Source: Bryobacteraceae bacterium (GTDB lineage: Bacteria; Acidobacteriota; Terriglobia; Bryobacterales; Bryobacteraceae). From it: a stretch of 64,000 nucleotides of DNA. The stretch's first letter is position 1. Each line of letters opens with the position of its first letter. The notes beneath the pieces were generated by a model. That model did not search any database. It was not told where the DNA came from and saw nothing but the letters and a program-made list of their open reading frames with translations. Of the stretch, positions 61,130 through 64,000 are shown one piece after another. A program made the translations under genes and the position numbers. The DNA is taken from the NCBI GenBank assembly GCA_026002875.1, contig BPGE01000001.1, forward strand, positions 682,001 through 746,000. The letters run 5' to 3'.

Positions 61130-62242
61130 ATGGCGATACCCATTTCGCAGATGTGGACAGTGGCCGCATACGTCCTGAAGCAGCGGCTGAAGGGACGGAA
61201 GCGGTATCCGCTGGTGCTCATGCTGGAGCCGCTGTTCCGCTGCAATCTCGCCTGCGCGGGCTGCGGGAAGATTCAGTACCCGCATCATATTCTGAAGCAG
61301 CAGCTGACGCCGGAGGAGTGCTTCCGCGCCGTGGATGAGTGCGGCGCGCCTATCGTGAGCATCCCTGGCGGCGAGCCGCTGCTGCACCCGCAGATCCACG
61401 AGATCGTGGAAGGGCTGATCGCGCGGAAGAAATACATTTATCTCTGCACGAACGCGCTGGTGCTGAAAGAGAAGCTGGATCTTTTCAAGCCCAGCAAATA
61501 TCTGTCATTCTCGGTGCACCTGGACGGGCAGAAAGAGCACCACGATTTCTCCGTGTGCCGCGAGGGAGGCTTCGAAATCGCGGTCGAGGCGGTGAAAGAA
61601 GCCGTGCGGCGCGGCTTCCGTGTGACGACGAACACGACGCTGTTCGACGGCGCGGACCCGAAGAGCGTGCGGGCGTTTTTCGACGAAATGATGGACCTGG
61701 GCGTGGAAGGGATGATGCTGTCGCCCGGCTACGCCTATGAAAAAGCCCCGAATCAGGAGCTCTGGCTGCAGCGTGAACGCACCAAGCGCCTGTTCCGGCT
61801 GATCCTGTCGAACCGGAAGCGGCGCTGGGTGTTCAACCAGTCGGCGCTGTTCATGGAATTCCTGATGGGGCTGCGCGAGTTTTCCTGCACTCCATGGGGC
61901 ATGCCGACGTACAACCTGTTCGGTTGGCAGCGGCCCTGCTATGTGCAGCAGGACGGGTACGCGGAGACGTTCGAGGAGCTGCTGGAAGAGACCGACTGGT
62001 CTCGATACGGTCCGGAGAGCGGCAATCCGAAGTGCGCCAATTGCATGATGCACAGCGGATTCGAGGCCACGGCTGTCCACCATACTTTTTCCAGCTGGCG
62101 CGGATTCCTGGACACGATCCGGGCGACATTTTCTCTGTATGAGGATCGGGAGGCGGCGGAGGAGCTGGAGAAGCTGCAACCGGCGCCGCACCCGTGGGAG
62201 CTGGTGCAGATCGGAGGGACCAACCGGGAGCGGGCTTCATGA
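61130..62242 (+). CDS. hpnH: Adenosyl-hopene transferase HpnH (radical SAM)
   Basis: 370 residues. The radical SAM cluster '[17 protein letters not shown]' (CxxxCxxC) and '[18 protein letters not shown]' are followed by the HpnH-specific C-terminus with '[20 protein letters not shown]' and '[18 protein letters not shown]' (auxiliary Cys). It adds adenosine to the hopanoid core, the first step in extended hopanoid synthesis. No squalene-hopene cyclase or other hpn gene is beside it. The stop overlaps the next gene by ATGA. Confidence 0.93.
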   Translation: MAIPISQMWTVAAYVLKQRLKGRKRYPLVLMLEPLFRCNLACAGCGKIQYPHHILKQQLTPEECFRAVDECGAPIVSIPGGEPLLHPQIHEIVEGLIARKKYIYLCTNALVLKEKLDLFKPSKYLSFSVHLDGQKEHHDFSVCREGGFEIAVEAVKEAVRRGFRVTTNTTLFDGADPKSVRAFFDEMMDLGVEGMMLSPGYAYEKAPNQELWLQRERTKRLFRLILSNRKRRWVFNQSALFMEFLMGLREFSCTPWGMPTYNLFGWQRPCYVQQDGYAETFEELLEETDWSRYGPESGNPKCANCMMHSGFEATAVHHTFSSWRGFLDTIRATFSLYEDREAAEELEKLQPAPHPWELVQIGGTNRERAS

Positions 62243-62616
62243 GCACGGCGATGGCGAAGACGGCGCTGCAGGGGCTGGTGTGGAAGGCGGAAAACGAGGC
62301 GGATCTGCGCGAGGGCATCGAGGCGGCGTTTGACTACCGCGGGGATGTGACGCTGCTGCTGAAGAATGGCGCGCGGATCGAGGGCTATCTCTTCGATCGG
62401 CGCTCGCGCGCGAGCCTCGACGAGAGCCAGGTGCGGCTGATTCCGACGGGAAGCCAGCAGAAGCTGGTGTTCCGTTACTCCGACATCGCGGGCATCGAAT
62501 TCAGCGGCCGCGACATGGCGGCGGGCAAGCGCTGGCAGGACTGGGTGCGGCGTTACGCGGAAAAGAAAGCAGCCGGCGAGAAGAACATCCAGCTCGAGCC
62601 GGAGCGGCTGGTATAG
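62239..62616 (+). CDS. Small beta-barrel-like protein of unknown function
   Basis: 125 residues from ATG 62239 (ATGA overlap with hpnH). '[21 protein letters not shown]' and '[23 protein letters not shown]' suggest an Sm-like or similar small barrel; it resembles the protein at 17579-18079. It is co-translated with hpnH, so it may assist hopanoid synthesis or have a lineage-specific role. Confidence 0.6.
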   Translation: MSTAMAKTALQGLVWKAENEADLREGIEAAFDYRGDVTLLLKNGARIEGYLFDRRSRASLDESQVRLIPTGSQQKLVFRYSDIAGIEFSGRDMAAGKRWQDWVRRYAEKKAAGEKNIQLEPERLV

Positions 62617-62874
62617 CTGGCCGCCCCTGCAACTGCGGCCCCGCGGGACCACGCACGAGGAGTGGGCGGGTTATGCTCGCTCCGCAGCGCCTCAATGCAT
62701 GATTGCCGCGAACTGCCGAAACTTCAGTGAGGACGGCATCCAGGCATCAGTCTGTGCTTATTCGGCATGAAAGGTGAAGCCGTCTCGGCTGGCGAACAAC
62801 CCGGTGTCCCGGGGCGAGCAGGCAGCACGGGTCGAGGTCTCGGCTGTTTCCAAGGCCGAATGGCTACCAGCCGT

Positions 62875-63969
62875 TCACGCCACTGGATCGGGCTGGGCCG
62901 GAAGGATCACAGTTCCGTCGGGACGCCCTTCCGAGACACGTCTGAGGCGGCGCAAGTTGGTGGCAATGTCGATGAAGATTTCAGCGGATTCGATTGACAC
63001 GCCCCCAAACCACAAAACAGCCCACACGACTGCCATCAGGATCAGCATCCCTTCCCAAATGCTGTCGAGTGAAACAGAAGAGATCAGGTTCAGGAAAGAT
63101 GTCTCCTTCTCTAGCTTCTTCATCTCGTTTCTCAGATCCATCAGCCGGCCTTCAGCCTCCGTTTTGGCCCTCTGCAGGACCTCGGGCCGGTTGGCAGCCG
63201 CGGCCTCGTCGATTTCCTGGTGCAGCGCTGCCCTCTGAAAGACGAGATCCAGGTGTTTGAAGACCTTTTCATCAAACTCCGACTCTGTAGGCGACTGCTG
63301 TAGGTAGCGTGAAACAGCATCCCTGATTCCATCGCGTCCCGCAGACGTCCTCAAACGCCCTCGGTTGGCCTCGAGAAACCTGTTGATGCTCGCGAAATGT
63401 CCGCCGAAGTCCTCCGCGGCCAACGCCGAAGCGGAACTGTCAATTCTCGCCGTCAGTTGAGAGATTTCGGAACGTTTCTGACGAAGCTCCTCCTCGAGGC
63501 GGCTCCGGCTTTTCAATTTGGTCTCCAGGTCTGCCAACTCGCGTTGGGCACGGGGCAAACTTTCCGACTTCAGGAAATTCAGCCGGATGGCGGCTTGCTC
63601 CCGGCTTGCCGCGACTTCTGGAGGAACGCTCTGGTCGAGGACCAGCATCAGTCCGAAGGCTCCAATCAGCGAGAGAGAAAGGAACAACACGCCAAGTTGG
63701 ATCCTGATCGCAGTTCTCAACAGAAATTGCGGGTCAGTCACCTTCAGACGAACACTTTGACCGCTTTCTGTGGACAGCCTGAAGACCGCATAGCGGATGT
63801 ACGCGAAAGGGGCAACAATGAAGTCCACAAGCGTCAGCCACAGACCCTTTAGAAGGGAGCCTGGTTGGCCCGCAGAGAAGAAGAAGAGAGAAAGCCCGCA
63901 AAACAGCAGGAAAAGGAGAAGGACGACATACACTCGGTCACCGCTCAAGAGACCGCTAAATAGGTTCAT
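62875..63969 (-). CDS. Membrane-spanning coiled-coil protein of unknown function
   Basis: 364 residues from ATG 63969 (AAAGGAAA upstream). Membrane helices at about 14-34, 45-62, 88-110 and 315-335. A long charged coiled-coil region lies in between (about 120-300, Glu/Lys/Arg/Leu rich), then a short C-terminal tail. No recognised family. It stands alone at the right edge. The 62617-62874 gap before it shows no gene. Confidence 0.55.
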   Translation of the reverse strand: MNLFSGLLSGDRVYVVLLLFLLFCGLSLFFFSAGQPGSLLKGLWLTLVDFIVAPFAYIRYAVFRLSTESGQSVRLKVTDPQFLLRTAIRIQLGVLFLSLSLIGAFGLMLVLDQSVPPEVAASREQAAIRLNFLKSESLPRAQRELADLETKLKSRSRLEEELRQKRSEISQLTARIDSSASALAAEDFGGHFASINRFLEANRGRLRTSAGRDGIRDAVSRYLQQSPTESEFDEKVFKHLDLVFQRAALHQEIDEAAAANRPEVLQRAKTEAEGRLMDLRNEMKKLEKETSFLNLISSVSLDSIWEGMLILMAVVWAVLWFGGVSIESAEIFIDIATNLRRLRRVSEGRPDGTVILPAQPDPVA

Positions 63970-64000
63970 TGGGATACATTTCCTTTCCTTCCGGGGCGGT

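Overview
The window is high-G+C bacterial chromosome with no phage, insertion sequence, CRISPR array or rRNA operon. The gene mix points to an Acidobacteriota member, most likely the Bryobacterales/Solibacter group. Pointers are many secreted glycoside hydrolases and esterases with Tat-like or Sec signals, a PEP-CTERM protein, a DUF1080-type lectin-like hydrolase, a PGQG-type elongation factor P, the hopanoid enzyme HpnH, and many small lineage-specific proteins. This assignment is an inference from gene content; no marker tree could be run.

Layout. 1-2.9 kb: GH3 beta-glycosidase and type-B carboxylesterase, translationally coupled, then an orphan HicB-like protein. 3.0-8.7 kb: a branched-chain amino acid operon. 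It starts with an Ile/Leu/Val-rich leader peptide and an attenuator, then ilvB-ilvN-ilvC-cimA and an alkyltransferase-like gene. CimA implies isoleucine made from pyruvate through citramalate. 8.9-20.9 kb: PEP-CTERM lectin-like protein, DUF1080/HxH fusion, flavin monooxygenase, PAP2 phosphatase, CCA-adding-type enzyme, XerD-type recombinase, 2'-5' RNA ligase-like protein, GH16 glucanase and a beta-propeller protein. 21-25 kb: Gfo/Idh oxidoreductase, class III aminotransferase, EF-P, and a radical SAM protein with a Tat-like start. 25.3-27.8 kb: a soluble MgtE-N/CBS protein overlapping an NRAMP-family transporter. 27.8-31.3 kb: a GT4 plus GH130 glycan pair. 31.4-41 kb: glycosylasparaginase, aroA, a small histidine kinase, tpiA, a HAD phosphatase, and a kinase/regulator/amidohydrolase run of overlapping genes. 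41-45.6 kb: three tRNAs, a polytopic membrane protein and an Fo-only ATP synthase cluster (two small AtpI/AtpZ-like proteins, subunits a and c). 45.6-56 kb: DapA-family aldolase, efflux adaptor, PilZ-J-domain fusion, SurA-like isomerase, ABC exporter, and a murein-peptide pair (NlpC/P60 peptidase plus dipeptide epimerase). 56-64 kb: CE1-like esterase, a photolyase split into two genes in reversed order, GH29 fucosidase, HpnH, and a coiled-coil membrane protein.

The most notable signals are: (a) a complete ribosome-mediated attenuator in front of ilvB, with leader peptide, antiterminator and terminator all readable; (b) at least ten first-in-operon genes whose start codon lies 5-8 nt after a -10-like hexamer and has no Shine-Dalgarno sequence, suggesting frequent leaderless transcription; (c) the MgtE-N/CBS plus NRAMP pair, whose transporter lacks the transition-metal methionine; (d) the split photolyase; and (e) several uncommon domain fusions.
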